Shown here: piece by piece, positions 1 to 7,204 of the stretch
Layout of the letters: each line of letters starts with the position of its first letter
Numbering within the stretch: the stretch's first letter is position 1
From: Chitinophaga ginsengisoli
GTDB lineage: Bacteria; Bacteroidota; Bacteroidia; Chitinophagales; Chitinophagaceae
DNA: 64,000 nucleotides
Direction of reading: 5' to 3'
NCBI RefSeq assembly: GCF_003014595.1
Contig: NZ_PYGK01000002.1
Span: 186,001 to 250,000 of the forward strand
Translations under genes and position numbers: made by a program
Notes under the pieces: model-generated
What the model was told of the DNA's origin: nothing
The model's input: the letters and a program-made list of their open reading frames with translations, nothing else
The model's database searches: none

Positions 1-550
1 GGATGAGTACTGCCACAATGCCTATGGGCACGTTAATGAAAAAGATATACCGCCAATAGCCGGCATCAGCGAGTGCACCGCCGAGTACTGGTCCGCCGAT
101 GGTGACGACGGTTGTGAAGGCAGACCAGGTGCCGATGGCTTTACCGCGTTGGTCTTCATTGATGGAGGAAGAAATGAGTGACAGACTACCGGGTATCATC
201 AATGCTCCGCCGATGCCCTGTAATACTCTGAAGATGATCAGTAACGTCACATTGCCGGCCATTCCACAGGCAGTAGAACCAATAATGAAAATGAGAATAC
301 CGGTAATGAAGATCCTCTTACGCCCCAACTTATCTCCCAGTGAACCGCCGATTAGCATCAGCGACGCCAGCATTAACAGGTAAGCGTTCAACATCCAGAA
401 CAGGTCTGTACCGGAGGCATGCATACTTTTCTGGATAGCGGGCAGGACCACATTCAGGGCCGTGCCATCGATAAAGGCCATCGCCGAAGCCATGATCGTT
501 GATACCATGATCCATTTACCGGATGCACTGGAGAGTGATACTGTTGCCAT
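1..550 (-). CDS. MFS drug exporter, DHA2/EmrB-QacA-like, 5' part only
   Basis: About 183 codons from an ATG at 550 run off the left window edge, so only the N-terminal half is visible. The translation starts MATVSLSSASGKW and shows the MFS pattern: an early helix with FIDGTALNVVLP, the cytoplasmic loop GGSLGDKLGRKRIF (the MFS motif A region after helix 2), then FRVLQGIGGALMIPGSL and a helix-5 motif-C-like stretch GGPVLGGALAD. These are typical of 14-helix DHA2 proton-driven multidrug exporters of the inner membrane. Substrate cannot be told. The start has no near-exact TAnnTTTG box that I could identify. Downstream partners of a tripartite pump, if any, lie outside the window. Confidence 0.88.
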   Translation of the reverse strand, partial: MATVSLSSASGKWIMVSTIMASAMAFIDGTALNVVLPAIQKSMHASGTDLFWMLNAYLLMLASLMLIGGSLGDKLGRKRIFITGILIFIIGSTACGMAGNVTLLIIFRVLQGIGGALMIPGSLSLISSSINEDQRGKAIGTWSAFTTVVTIGGPVLGGALADAGYWRYIFFINVPIGIVAVLI

Positions 551-583
551 TCACGGAAGTTAGGACAAAAAAGGACGCAGCGC

Positions 584-691
584 TCACTCCGCCTTCCGGC
601 TGTTAATCGGATTAGCAACAGCCGTCTTCACGGCCTGGAAACCTACAGTACATAAGGTGATCAGCATCGCCAGGGTTCCAGCAAGGCGGGG
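584..691 (-). pseudogene. C-terminal remnant of an ABC transporter permease (FtsX/MacB type)
   Basis: Reading the minus strand into the TGA at 584-586 gives AGTLAMLITLCTVGFQAVKT followed by AVANPINSRKAE. This is the very conserved last helix and tail of Bacteroidota FtsX/MacB-type permeases (typically ending ..SFQAxKAALANPVKSLRxE). Upstream of about position 691 the similarity stops and no start or earlier part of the gene is present. It is therefore a truncated scrap of roughly 32 codons and marks a deletion or insertion breakpoint. The family recognition is from memory of the C-terminal pattern and no alignment was run. Confidence 0.68.
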
Positions 692-880
692 GCATAGTGT
701 CAAACAGCTGCCAAACAAATACGAGCTACTCAAATCCATTCAGCTTTGAGATGGACATATTCGTTTTTAGACAGAGGAAATGTTGGGAGAAAATTCAAAA
801 GGGGGTTAAACAATTTGTCTGGTATTATCATATTGGCATGGTTACCATCAGTGCCGTCTTGGTTCAAATACCATTACCAA

Positions 881-1213
881 TCAGCACTCTTGCCTATTCT
901 GCTGATTGACATCAGCTATTTGCAGGTCAGCTTTCGTCAAAGTATCGCTATCGATCAGCTTTCTTACATACCCTTCTTCTGACAAAGGACAGTTCGCCAA
1001 ATCGAGAAAGTCATCTTTCCCGAGATGGCACTGTTTTTTCATTTTAGCTATTAAGTAGTCATTTATATCCTGATCATTATGACTACAATAAGTTTGCAGG
1101 ACATATTTCCCATTATGCCAGAATTCAAGATACTGGTGGTCTCCTCCTGCCTTTACAAACCCCTTACTGAGCAGGTTTCTTATCGTTTTTTGTGATTGTA
1201 ATACCGCCATCAT
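881..1213 (-). CDS. HicA-like putative toxin
   Basis: A 110-residue protein. The N-terminal part (residues 8-48) has a HicA-type layout: a helix KTIRNLLSKGF, then GGDH with His26 where HicA mRNA interferases carry their catalytic His, then a strand with NGK and a second SH at 44-45. The C-terminal half has KKQCHLGKDDFLDLANCPLS, a conserved-looking block seen in some HicA-like proteins. If correct it would be a small dsRBD-fold RNase that cleaves mRNA. The start codon at 1213 overlaps the stop of the upstream gene by one base (TAATG), so the two are translationally coupled. A second ATG follows at once. Family assignment is an inference from motif and gene pairing. Confidence 0.6.
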   Translation of the reverse strand: MMAVLQSQKTIRNLLSKGFVKAGGDHQYLEFWHNGKYVLQTYCSHNDQDINDYLIAKMKKQCHLGKDDFLDLANCPLSEEGYVRKLIDSDTLTKADLQIADVNQQNRQEC

Positions 1214-1683
1214 TAAAAATTTACTTCTTTAATAATAGTATTTAATACTGTTTTGATCCGCTTAATTCTCTCGGACATCTGACTATCCGATAGTTCATTA
1301 TACCGCTGGTAAATAAAGTCAAACTCCTGCGCAAAATCTTGCTCAGCTTCGGCTTCAGTTCTACCGGTAGCGACTATCCCTAATAGCTCGTTCTCGATCA
1401 TAAAGTAGCTATCTTCATGGCGCAGTGTAGAAGACAGCGGAGAATGAAGCAAATAAGTTCTCTGCCCTGCGATAATCGTGTTGGGAGAATACGATAACAT
1501 AGTTGATTGGTTTTTGTTTAATTTAACAACTTGGGTTACTCCATGTTTACCCTTCTGAGGGTCGGTGTTAACTAAACCTGATTCACCATTTGTATTGAAG
1601 GCCATTGGCTGCGCAATAGGCTGGGTGTGGTTTTTCACAATGTGCATCATACTGTATATTTTATTACAGCAACAAATGTACAA
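1213..1683 (-). CDS. putative antitoxin paired with the HicA-like protein
   Basis: Up to 156 residues. The first 27-40 residues are low in similarity to anything I know, and the true start may be an internal Met (for example codon 28 at 1602). The C-terminal 70 residues are the coherent part: SYFMIENELLGIVATGRT, then EAEAEQDFAQEFDFIYQRYN and a basic helix. The pattern of a short beta segment followed by an acidic helix resembles the partial RNase H-like fold of HicB antitoxins. No ribbon-helix-helix or HTH is evident. It lies upstream of the toxin-like gene, the reverse of the classical hicA-hicB order, and shares a one-base stop/start overlap with it. The antitoxin role is inferred from the pairing. 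Confidence 0.55.
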   Translation of the reverse strand: MYICCCNKIYSMMHIVKNHTQPIAQPMAFNTNGESGLVNTDPQKGKHGVTQVVKLNKNQSTMLSYSPNTIIAGQRTYLLHSPLSSTLRHEDSYFMIENELLGIVATGRTEAEAEQDFAQEFDFIYQRYNELSDSQMSERIKRIKTVLNTIIKEVNF

Positions 1684-1837
1684 CTCCCCTTCCGGGATAT
1701 TTCAGTTCATTTTGTTCATTCCTCAACTCCTCTCTTCACATTGTTCACTCCATTCACCACTACATTTTCAGCGACACAACTACGGGTATTATTTCAAGGT
1801 CAGCGCATTATTAGGATCGCGTACAACATCCACAGAT

Positions 1838-2338
1838 CTATTCAAAAAATGCCTGTTTCAGATCTTCCATATTCATCGCGATATGCGATGGTGGAAACCG
1901 GGGGGCTAAGCGGTACATTTTGCGTCGGGCTTCTTCTTTATGTTTTGAATGGAAAACGAAGTAGTGATTTCCATGAATATTAGGTGGGTTACCCAAAGCT
2001 GAAGTAGATCCTGATATTTTATCAGTCAGATCTTCTGGTCGTAAGTTTCTCATACCAGTAAATCGTAGCTTGAATTCCGCAAACACTATTTCCTGACTAG
2101 CGCCAGCAAGGTCCTCAATAATAAAGGCAGCGTCCATTGACTTATTAAGAAGCCGGCCATCATTTGCAGCGAGTCCAGCTTCCACACAGTCCATATTGAG
2201 CACAATGTCATCTCCATTAAATGTTGTCGTAGTCTCAGTATATCCTTCTTTAATGATAAGCGTATCCATTAATTCAAGACATTCTTCTTTATCGATCAAT
2301 TTAGCGAATTCTTCTGTAGCTCTTTTGGCGTATTTCAT
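1838..2338 (-). CDS. small partner protein of AAA ATPase, possible PD-(D/E)XK nuclease
   Basis: A 166-residue soluble protein of no family I can name. Residues 69-91 read DAAFII...EIVFAEFKL, i.e. an Asp after a hydrophobic strand and, 19 residues on, hydrophobic-E88-x-K90. This is the arrangement of the PD-(D/E)XK nuclease core (Asp, then ExK on the next strand). The tail HYFVFHSK...IAMNMEDLKQAFF could be the last strand and helix. The start overlaps the stop of the ATPase gene by one base (TAATG at 2338), indicating obligate co-translation. The inferred role is effector of an ATPase-gated defence system. The nuclease call rests on one motif and could be wrong. Confidence 0.5.
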   Translation of the reverse strand: MKYAKRATEEFAKLIDKEECLELMDTLIIKEGYTETTTTFNGDDIVLNMDCVEAGLAANDGRLLNKSMDAAFIIEDLAGASQEIVFAEFKLRFTGMRNLRPEDLTDKISGSTSALGNPPNIHGNHYFVFHSKHKEEARRKMYRLAPRFPPSHIAMNMEDLKQAFFE

Positions 2339-3645
2339 TAGATGCCGTACTGATTTATGCGGTCCAGTGCAATGTTGAATGATGCAAAAATTGGATCTAT
2401 TTCTTTGTTTAGATAGGTATAGTTATACTTGAATTTTTCCTCTGCTTTCTCCGCTAAATAAAAATTCACTTTGTCAAGAGTCCCTTGCTTTTCAGAAATA
2501 TAACGGATGGCACTGACCATATCCGGATTATGGGTTGCCAGGAAGAACTTAACACCAAGTTCTTTGTTCAACAATACAATGATCCTGGCATATTCAATAA
2601 TCCATTGCGGATGAAGATTTGATTCTGGTTCATCAATGATCAACAATGTTTTATCAGTGATTGAGCCATTTTTCAACAATTGTAAGATAATTGAAAAGGA
2701 CTTGATTCCTGTAGCGACATCCATCAAATTAAAAACCTTCCCGTCATTTCGTTTAAACTTAAAATCTTTTGTGAAATAAACTTCTTCTACTTCTATATCG
2801 CCCTGTATGATCTCTTTACTTATGATTTCTGTGATGCGGTAAACATTGTCTCCTTTCTTTCCTAATAATTCATACAAATCTTCCCAATAGCCATTATTAC
2901 TCATGCCTGCATGAAACATCATAGGGCTATCAATATAAATAGCATTCTTAATATTATATGGAATAGCAAGTGTATCACTATCCAAAGAGACAATTGGGCT
3001 ACCATATTCTTCAACCTGGAATACTTTGGGTAAATCGTTTACAGTAAATAATTTCTGAAGTTCCGACTCGAAAACGAATGTCGGCCTTAATCCAATCATC
3101 CTAACTGCATCAGCAAAGTTTCTTGATATCAACTGTTTCAGCTTTTTAAAGGAGTCTGCAAGCGGCTCATCGGCTTCTTCCCTAGTATCCAATATGTCAC
3201 GCAATATTCGCTTAATCCGTTGCTCTTTTCGGGGCTCTATATTTTGTTGATTGATATTCTCGTATAGTGCGGCCTGAACATGCTCGAGTAAAGCCATAAA
3301 CTTCACCGGATTTAATTCAAAATCCTCCTTATCCATTTCCTCGTTCAATTCCTTCAGCTGACTACGCACAAAATCAACAACCTGCTGGGGAGCTACACCT
3401 CTCAGATCCTGATTGATAATTTCGATAAAAGTGAAGAATTTATTTAAGCTTCCTCGAAGAGAACGTTTAATAACAGCATCATAATCGGCAACGGTTTTAT
3501 ACAAGTAATATAATAACTTGGAGATTGAACTTTTGCCGGAACCGTTCTCACCGGCAACAACCGTTATACCATTTATAAGTATATCTGCACTTGCGACGGC
3601 CCGAAAATCCTTAACTATTACCCGTATCTCTGGAGCTTCAGCCAT
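2338..3645 (-). CDS. AAA/ABC-type ATPase of the SMC/OLD-like (AAA_15/AAA_21) group
   Basis: A 435-residue ATPase. Walker A is GENGSGKS at residues 32-39. A degenerate signature VATGIKSFSIILQLL lies near 315-330. Walker B is LLIIDEPE (334-341) followed by SNLHPQW, and the switch His is in LATHN (His372). The middle (about 50-200) is helical and charged, the place of the short coiled-coil insert in this group. There is no TOPRIM domain after the ATPase, so this is not a full OLD nuclease. ATPases of this class act as sensors or switches in many anti-phage systems (PARIS, Septu, retrons), each with a separate effector, and here the effector would be the coupled gene that follows. A near-consensus promoter TATATTTA lies 22 nt upstream. 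Confidence 0.85.
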   Translation of the reverse strand: MAEAPEIRVIVKDFRAVASADILINGITVVAGENGSGKSSISKLLYYLYKTVADYDAVIKRSLRGSLNKFFTFIEIINQDLRGVAPQQVVDFVRSQLKELNEEMDKEDFELNPVKFMALLEHVQAALYENINQQNIEPRKEQRIKRILRDILDTREEADEPLADSFKKLKQLISRNFADAVRMIGLRPTFVFESELQKLFTVNDLPKVFQVEEYGSPIVSLDSDTLAIPYNIKNAIYIDSPMMFHAGMSNNGYWEDLYELLGKKGDNVYRITEIISKEIIQGDIEVEEVYFTKDFKFKRNDGKVFNLMDVATGIKSFSIILQLLKNGSITDKTLLIIDEPESNLHPQWIIEYARIIVLLNKELGVKFFLATHNPDMVSAIRYISEKQGTLDKVNFYLAEKAEEKFKYNYTYLNKEIDPIFASFNIALDRINQYGI

Positions 3646-3667
3646 TGGCTTTTATGGTTTTATTGAG

Positions 3668-3675
3668 TAAATATA
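3668..3675 (-). promoter_or_regulatory. possible -7 promoter box of the ATPase operon
   Basis: TATATTTA on the minus strand matches TAnnTTTG at seven of eight positions and lies 22 nt before the ATPase ATG at 3645. The region upstream to the tRNA terminator is gene-free, so this is a plausible start for the two-gene transcript. Confidence 0.35.
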
Positions 3676-3785
3676 ACAAATAGGCTCAATTCACTCCACG
3701 TCGAAAAGATATCAGGAGAAACGTTGTTGTAAAACTTAATTCCTTTTCACCTGCTCAAATTTCATTTTCCGCTGCCTGTAAAACA

Positions 3786-3810
3786 AAAAAGGACTACATT
3801 TCTGTAGTCC
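3786..3810 (-). terminator. rho-independent terminator after tRNA-Cys
   Basis: A perfect 8-bp stem GGACTACA / TGTAGTCC with a four-base loop spans 3791-3810. Read on the minus strand it is followed by six T residues. It lies 7 nt past the 3' end of the tRNA. Confidence 0.85.
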
Positions 3811-3816
3811 TTTTCG

Positions 3817-3887
3817 AGGTTTCGAGCGGATTCGAACCGCTGTAGGAGCTTTTGCAGAGCTCAGCCTAGCCACTCGGCCACGAAACC
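3817..3887 (-). tRNA. tRNA-Cys (anticodon GCA)
   Basis: A complete cloverleaf on the minus strand. The acceptor arms GGTTTCG and CGAAACC pair perfectly. The anticodon arm is GAGCT-CTGCAAA-AGCTC with anticodon GCA, and the T arm contains GGTTCGAATCC. The discriminator is U, as expected for tRNA-Cys. CCA is not encoded (the next bases are not CCA). Length is 71 nt before CCA addition. It sits at the right border of the accessory block that holds the ATPase and toxin-like genes. Confidence 0.96.
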
Positions 3888-3979
3888 TTATTTTTGTGCG
3901 CCCATCCGTTTGATGGGATTGCAAAAGTAGTAAATTTTAGATATTTGCCAAATCTATTTCACAATTTTATCAGATAACC

Positions 3980-4858
3980 ATGAATAAACGTATTGCAGAA
4001 TCTGAACTGATATTAAATAGCCGGGGAGCCGTATATCATCTGGATGTCAGGCCAGAAGAGCTTGCCACGACTATTATCACCGTAGGAGATCCTGATCGCG
4101 TACCCGAAGTTAGCAAACATTTCGATCGTACAGAAAGCAAACATCAGCACAGGGAATTTGTCACCCACACCGGATATATCGGACAAAAAAGACTCACTGT
4201 TGTCTCTACCGGTATCGGAACAGACAATATCGACATCGTGTTGAATGAACTGGATGCCCTGGCAAATATTGATTTCAATACCCGGACCGTAAAACCGTCC
4301 CTCACCCGGCTGCAAATTATCAGATTAGGCACTTCCGGCGCACTGCAGGAGAATGTACCAGTAGACAGCTTCGTGGTTTCTTCTCATGGTGTAGGACTGG
4401 ACAATCTCCTCCCCTGGTATGAATTCGAGAATACTGCCGCCGAAAAAGACCTTTTGGAGGCTTTCCGTCAGCAGGTACACCTCCGTCCGGGCAGCGCCAA
4501 CCCATACCTGTTAAGTGCCGCTAATGACCTCGCAACACGCTTTACCGAGGGATACATCAGCGGTATTACCATCACCTGCCCGGGATTCTATGCGCCTCAG
4601 GGACGCGCGTTGAGAGGACCGCTCTCCCATCCTCAGTTACTGGAGCAGCTGACCGCCTTCCGCCAGGGCGATCATTACATTTCAAACTTCGAGATGGAGA
4701 CCGCCGGTATTTATGGCCTTGGCCGCGTACTGGGGCATGATTGCCTGTCTATCAGCGCTATTGTGGCCAACCGCATCAGGCAGGAATTCACCAAAGACGG
4801 TGCACTGGTCGTAGAGAACCTCATCAAACAGTCTTTAGCCATCATAGAAAAGATCTGA
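3980..4858 (+). CDS. nucleoside phosphorylase (uridine phosphorylase-like)
   Basis: 292 residues of the PNP_UDP_1 fold. Visible motifs are the N-terminal phosphate-binding GDPDR (about 37-41), the TGIGTDN loop, LGTSGALQ in the middle, and the nucleoside/ribose-binding signature NFEMETAGIYGLGRVLGH (from about 239). The SNFEMETAGIYG form, with Glu-Met-Glu, is that of uridine phosphorylases and related enzymes. It would cleave uridine or a related nucleoside with phosphate to free base and ribose-1-phosphate in pyrimidine salvage in the cytosol. ATG 3980 is preceded at about 32 nt by GATATTTG, one mismatch from the promoter box. It stands alone, ending at a strong hairpin at 4915. The exact substrate is not determinable. 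Confidence 0.88.
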   Translation: MNKRIAESELILNSRGAVYHLDVRPEELATTIITVGDPDRVPEVSKHFDRTESKHQHREFVTHTGYIGQKRLTVVSTGIGTDNIDIVLNELDALANIDFNTRTVKPSLTRLQIIRLGTSGALQENVPVDSFVVSSHGVGLDNLLPWYEFENTAAEKDLLEAFRQQVHLRPGSANPYLLSAANDLATRFTEGYISGITITCPGFYAPQGRALRGPLSHPQLLEQLTAFRQGDHYISNFEMETAGIYGLGRVLGHDCLSISAIVANRIRQEFTKDGALVVENLIKQSLAIIEKI

Positions 4859-4914
4859 TTATCAACTGTCCATAAATTTGACTTCGTCAGCCATTAACAG
4901 TTGACCATGTCAAG

Positions 4915-4949
4915 CAACAGGCCCGGGTACAGCAGCTCCGGGCCTGTTG
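4915..4949 (+). terminator. strong hairpin, likely terminator of the nucleoside phosphorylase gene
   Basis: A perfect 12-bp stem CAACAGGCCCGG / CCGGGCCTGTTG with an 11-nt loop lies 57 bp after the stop codon. The following bases are not a clean T-run, so the efficiency is uncertain. Confidence 0.6.
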
Positions 4950-4981
4950 TGTACGGACTATTGACTATCGCTTAAAAGACT

Positions 4982-4989
4982 TACTTTTG
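4982..4989 (+). promoter_or_regulatory. -7 box TACTTTTG in front of dapF
   Basis: An exact match to the Bacteroidota consensus TAnnTTTG. It ends 6 nt before the ATG at 4996, so transcription should start at or within a few bases of the start codon (leaderless or nearly so). It also argues against a longer frame from the TTG at 4987, which lies inside the box. Confidence 0.7.
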
Positions 4990-4995
4990 CGCATT

Positions 4996-5781
4996 ATGTC
5001 AGCAATTCATTTCTACAAATACCAGGGAACCGGCAATGACTTTGTGATCATGGACAACCGGAAAGGCGAGTATAACTTTCTGACGGAAGAGCAGGTAAAA
5101 TTTCTGTGCGACCGCCGTTTCGGTGTCGGCGCAGATGGCCTGATGCTGCTCAATACCCAGGAGGGCTACGATTTCGGAATGAAGTACTATAACGCCGACG
5201 GCCGCGAGAGCAGCATGTGTGGGAATGGTGGCCGCTGCTTAGTAGCTTTCGCCCGTCAGATGGGGCTCAAAAACGAAAAACTCAGCTTCCTGGCTGTAGA
5301 CGGTCCCCATGAAGCTACCCTTAAAGGAGATAGCTGGGTGAACTTGAAAATGCAGGACGTGAATGGCGTGGAAATAGGGTCTCTCTATTCTTATCTCAAT
5401 ACCGGCTCTCCGCACTTCGTTAAATTCGTAGACGACGTACAGGCGGTAGACGTATATACCGAGGGAAGGGGCATTCGCTATAACGACCGCTTTTCCAAAG
5501 AAGGCACTAATGTTAATTTTGTTCAGCCCCTGGAACAGGGCATCTTCGTTCGTACCTATGAGCGTGGCGTGGAAGATGAGACCTACTCCTGCGGTACTGG
5601 CGTCACTGCTGCAGCGCTGATGACTGCAGGCCCGGAACAGAAAGAATATGTTATACCCGTGCAGACATTGGGTGGAAACCTGGAAGTACGTTTTACCAAA
5701 ACCGGTGAAAGGTCCTACAATAACATCTGGCTATGCGGACCAGCCACCCTTGTCTTCGAGGGAAATATCACACTGCCATAA
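4996..5781 (+). CDS. dapF: diaminopimelate epimerase
   Basis: 261 residues. It interconverts LL- and meso-diaminopimelate in the lysine and peptidoglycan pathway in the cytosol. Both catalytic cysteine motifs are present: MCGNGGRCLVAFAR near residue 75 and SCGTGVTAAAL near 200. The N-terminal YQGTGNDFVIMDN and RRFGVGADGLM are also typical. Length is normal for the family. The start is ATG 4996, since the promoter box covers the upstream TTG. CorA follows 27 bp downstream but has its own promoter box, so the pair need not be one operon. Confidence 0.97.
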   Translation: MSAIHFYKYQGTGNDFVIMDNRKGEYNFLTEEQVKFLCDRRFGVGADGLMLLNTQEGYDFGMKYYNADGRESSMCGNGGRCLVAFARQMGLKNEKLSFLAVDGPHEATLKGDSWVNLKMQDVNGVEIGSLYSYLNTGSPHFVKFVDDVQAVDVYTEGRGIRYNDRFSKEGTNVNFVQPLEQGIFVRTYERGVEDETYSCGTGVTAAALMTAGPEQKEYVIPVQTLGGNLEVRFTKTGERSYNNIWLCGPATLVFEGNITLP

Positions 5782-5793
5782 CTTTAATTAATC

Positions 5794-5801
5794 TACCTTT
5801 G
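5794..5801 (+). promoter_or_regulatory. -7 box TACCTTTG in front of corA
   Basis: An exact TAnnTTTG match ending 7 nt before the ATG at 5809, predicting a leaderless or near-leaderless transcript. Confidence 0.7.
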
Positions 5802-5808
5802 CGGCCGG

Positions 5809-6747
5809 ATGATCCAGTATTTCAAAAATATAGACGCGCGTACGGTAGAAATATCAAGTCCTGAGAATGGGGCATGGGTGAATATTACCCCTCCCCTGAA
5901 ACAATCTGAATTCGAACAACTGTCAGAAGAACTGGATATTCCTCTCGACTTCCTCACCGACTCCCTCGATATCGATGAGAAGTCCCGTTATGAACTGGAG
6001 GATAACGTAAAGCTGATCGTCATCAAGACGCCCACGGAAAATAATTCCATCAACGAAAGTGATGCCTATTACATTACCATCCCGATCGTTATCATCCTCA
6101 CGCACAATCAGATCCTGACTGTCAATTCATTCGATAATGCCGCTATCAACCGCTTCCTGAATACCTTCCATAACCGTCATCCTGAAAAAAGGAATATGAT
6201 GGTGCTGAAGATCTTCGAAAAGGTAACCATGAACTTCCTGGATTACCTGAAAGAGATCAATCAGCGCAGGAATATCCTGGAGCAGAAACTGTATGACAGT
6301 AACCGTAACGAAGAGTTACTCTACATCATGCGGATCCAGAAAAGCCTGGTGTATTTTCTCACCGCCCTTCGCAGTAATGAACTGCTGCTGATGAAGATTG
6401 AACGCACCAACTTCCTGGGATTGAATGAAGACGAGAAGGAATTCCTGCATGACCTGATCGTAGATACCTCACAGGCGCTGGAAATGGCCAACGTCTATAC
6501 CAACATCCTCAGCAGCTCAATGGATGCCTTTGCCAGCATCATCTCCAATAACCTGAACCTGGTCATGAAACGCCTGACGTCCATTACCATCGTTCTGACC
6601 TTCCCCGTATTGGTAGCCAGTATATACGGTATGAACGTAGAGATCCCGTTTGCCCATTCGACACACGCTTTCTATATTCCGGTCATCCTGTCCATCGTGA
6701 TCTCCGTGATCATGAGCTGGTATTTCATGAAGAAGAAATGGTTCTAA
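5809..6747 (+). CDS. corA: CorA-family magnesium/divalent cation channel
   Basis: 312 residues. The soluble N-terminal domain (1-about 250) is acidic, with a long helical stretch. It is followed by two C-terminal membrane helices: SITIVLTFPVLVASIYGMN and AFYIPVILSIVISVIMSWYF. The pore signature YGMN is at 273-276, followed by VEIPF in place of the more common xxMPE loop. The tail KKKWF is the usual basic end. CorA proteins form pentameric Mg2+ (also Co2+/Ni2+) channels in the inner membrane. The Nudix gene begins 4 bp after the stop and is probably co-transcribed. Confidence 0.93.
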   Translation: MIQYFKNIDARTVEISSPENGAWVNITPPLKQSEFEQLSEELDIPLDFLTDSLDIDEKSRYELEDNVKLIVIKTPTENNSINESDAYYITIPIVIILTHNQILTVNSFDNAAINRFLNTFHNRHPEKRNMMVLKIFEKVTMNFLDYLKEINQRRNILEQKLYDSNRNEELLYIMRIQKSLVYFLTALRSNELLLMKIERTNFLGLNEDEKEFLHDLIVDTSQALEMANVYTNILSSSMDAFASIISNNLNLVMKRLTSITIVLTFPVLVASIYGMNVEIPFAHSTHAFYIPVILSIVISVIMSWYFMKKKWF

Positions 6748-6750
6748 ACA

Positions 6751-7194
6751 ATGTTTAATGTTCGCGTATACGGAATAATGATGAATGAGCAGAAACAGGT
6801 GCTCGTTACTGATGAATATATCCGTGGCGGATATTATACCAAATTCCCCGGAGGCGGACTGGAATTCGGAGAAGGCACCCTGCAATGTGTGGTGCGTGAA
6901 TTTCAGGAGGAACTGGGACTTGACGTGGAAGTCATAGAACACATCTATACGACTGATTTCTTCCAGCTCTCTGCTTTTGGAGATAATTCCCAGATCATCT
7001 CTATCTACTACCTCGTAAAACCCTTGTCGGCATTCAATTTCCCCCTACTAAGCGAACCTTTTGACTTCGTTATTCCTGAAGATAAACGTGATGTGGAAGG
7101 TGCCAGATGGATCAACTGGGAAGAGTTTTCCGCCGAGGCAGTCACCCTTCCCATTGATAAAGTAGTTGCTGATCTTGTGAAAGTGCGCTACTAA
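6751..7194 (+). CDS. Nudix hydrolase
   Basis: 147 residues, with a complete Nudix box at about residues 35-57: G-x5-E then REFQEELGL (GX5EX7REUXEEXGU). It would hydrolyse a nucleoside diphosphate linked to another group, using Mg2+. The substrate cannot be deduced. It is 4 bp downstream of corA on the same strand, hence likely the second gene of that operon. It converges with the YhhQ-type gene, with only 10 bp between stops and no terminator hairpin visible there. Confidence 0.9.
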   Translation: MFNVRVYGIMMNEQKQVLVTDEYIRGGYYTKFPGGGLEFGEGTLQCVVREFQEELGLDVEVIEHIYTTDFFQLSAFGDNSQIISIYYLVKPLSAFNFPLLSEPFDFVIPEDKRDVEGARWINWEEFSAEAVTLPIDKVVADLVKVRY

Positions 7195-7204
7195 GCCTGC
7201 AACG

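Noticed and set aside
697..909. Plus-strand 70-codon frame in the gap after the MFS gene
   Set aside because: No family, signal or coding pattern, overlaps the toxin-like gene on the other strand; treated as chance.
584..3887. Integrated element with att sites at tRNA-Cys
   Set aside because: No integrase gene and no repeat of the tRNA 3' end near the left border were seen; only the insertion-like context is reported.
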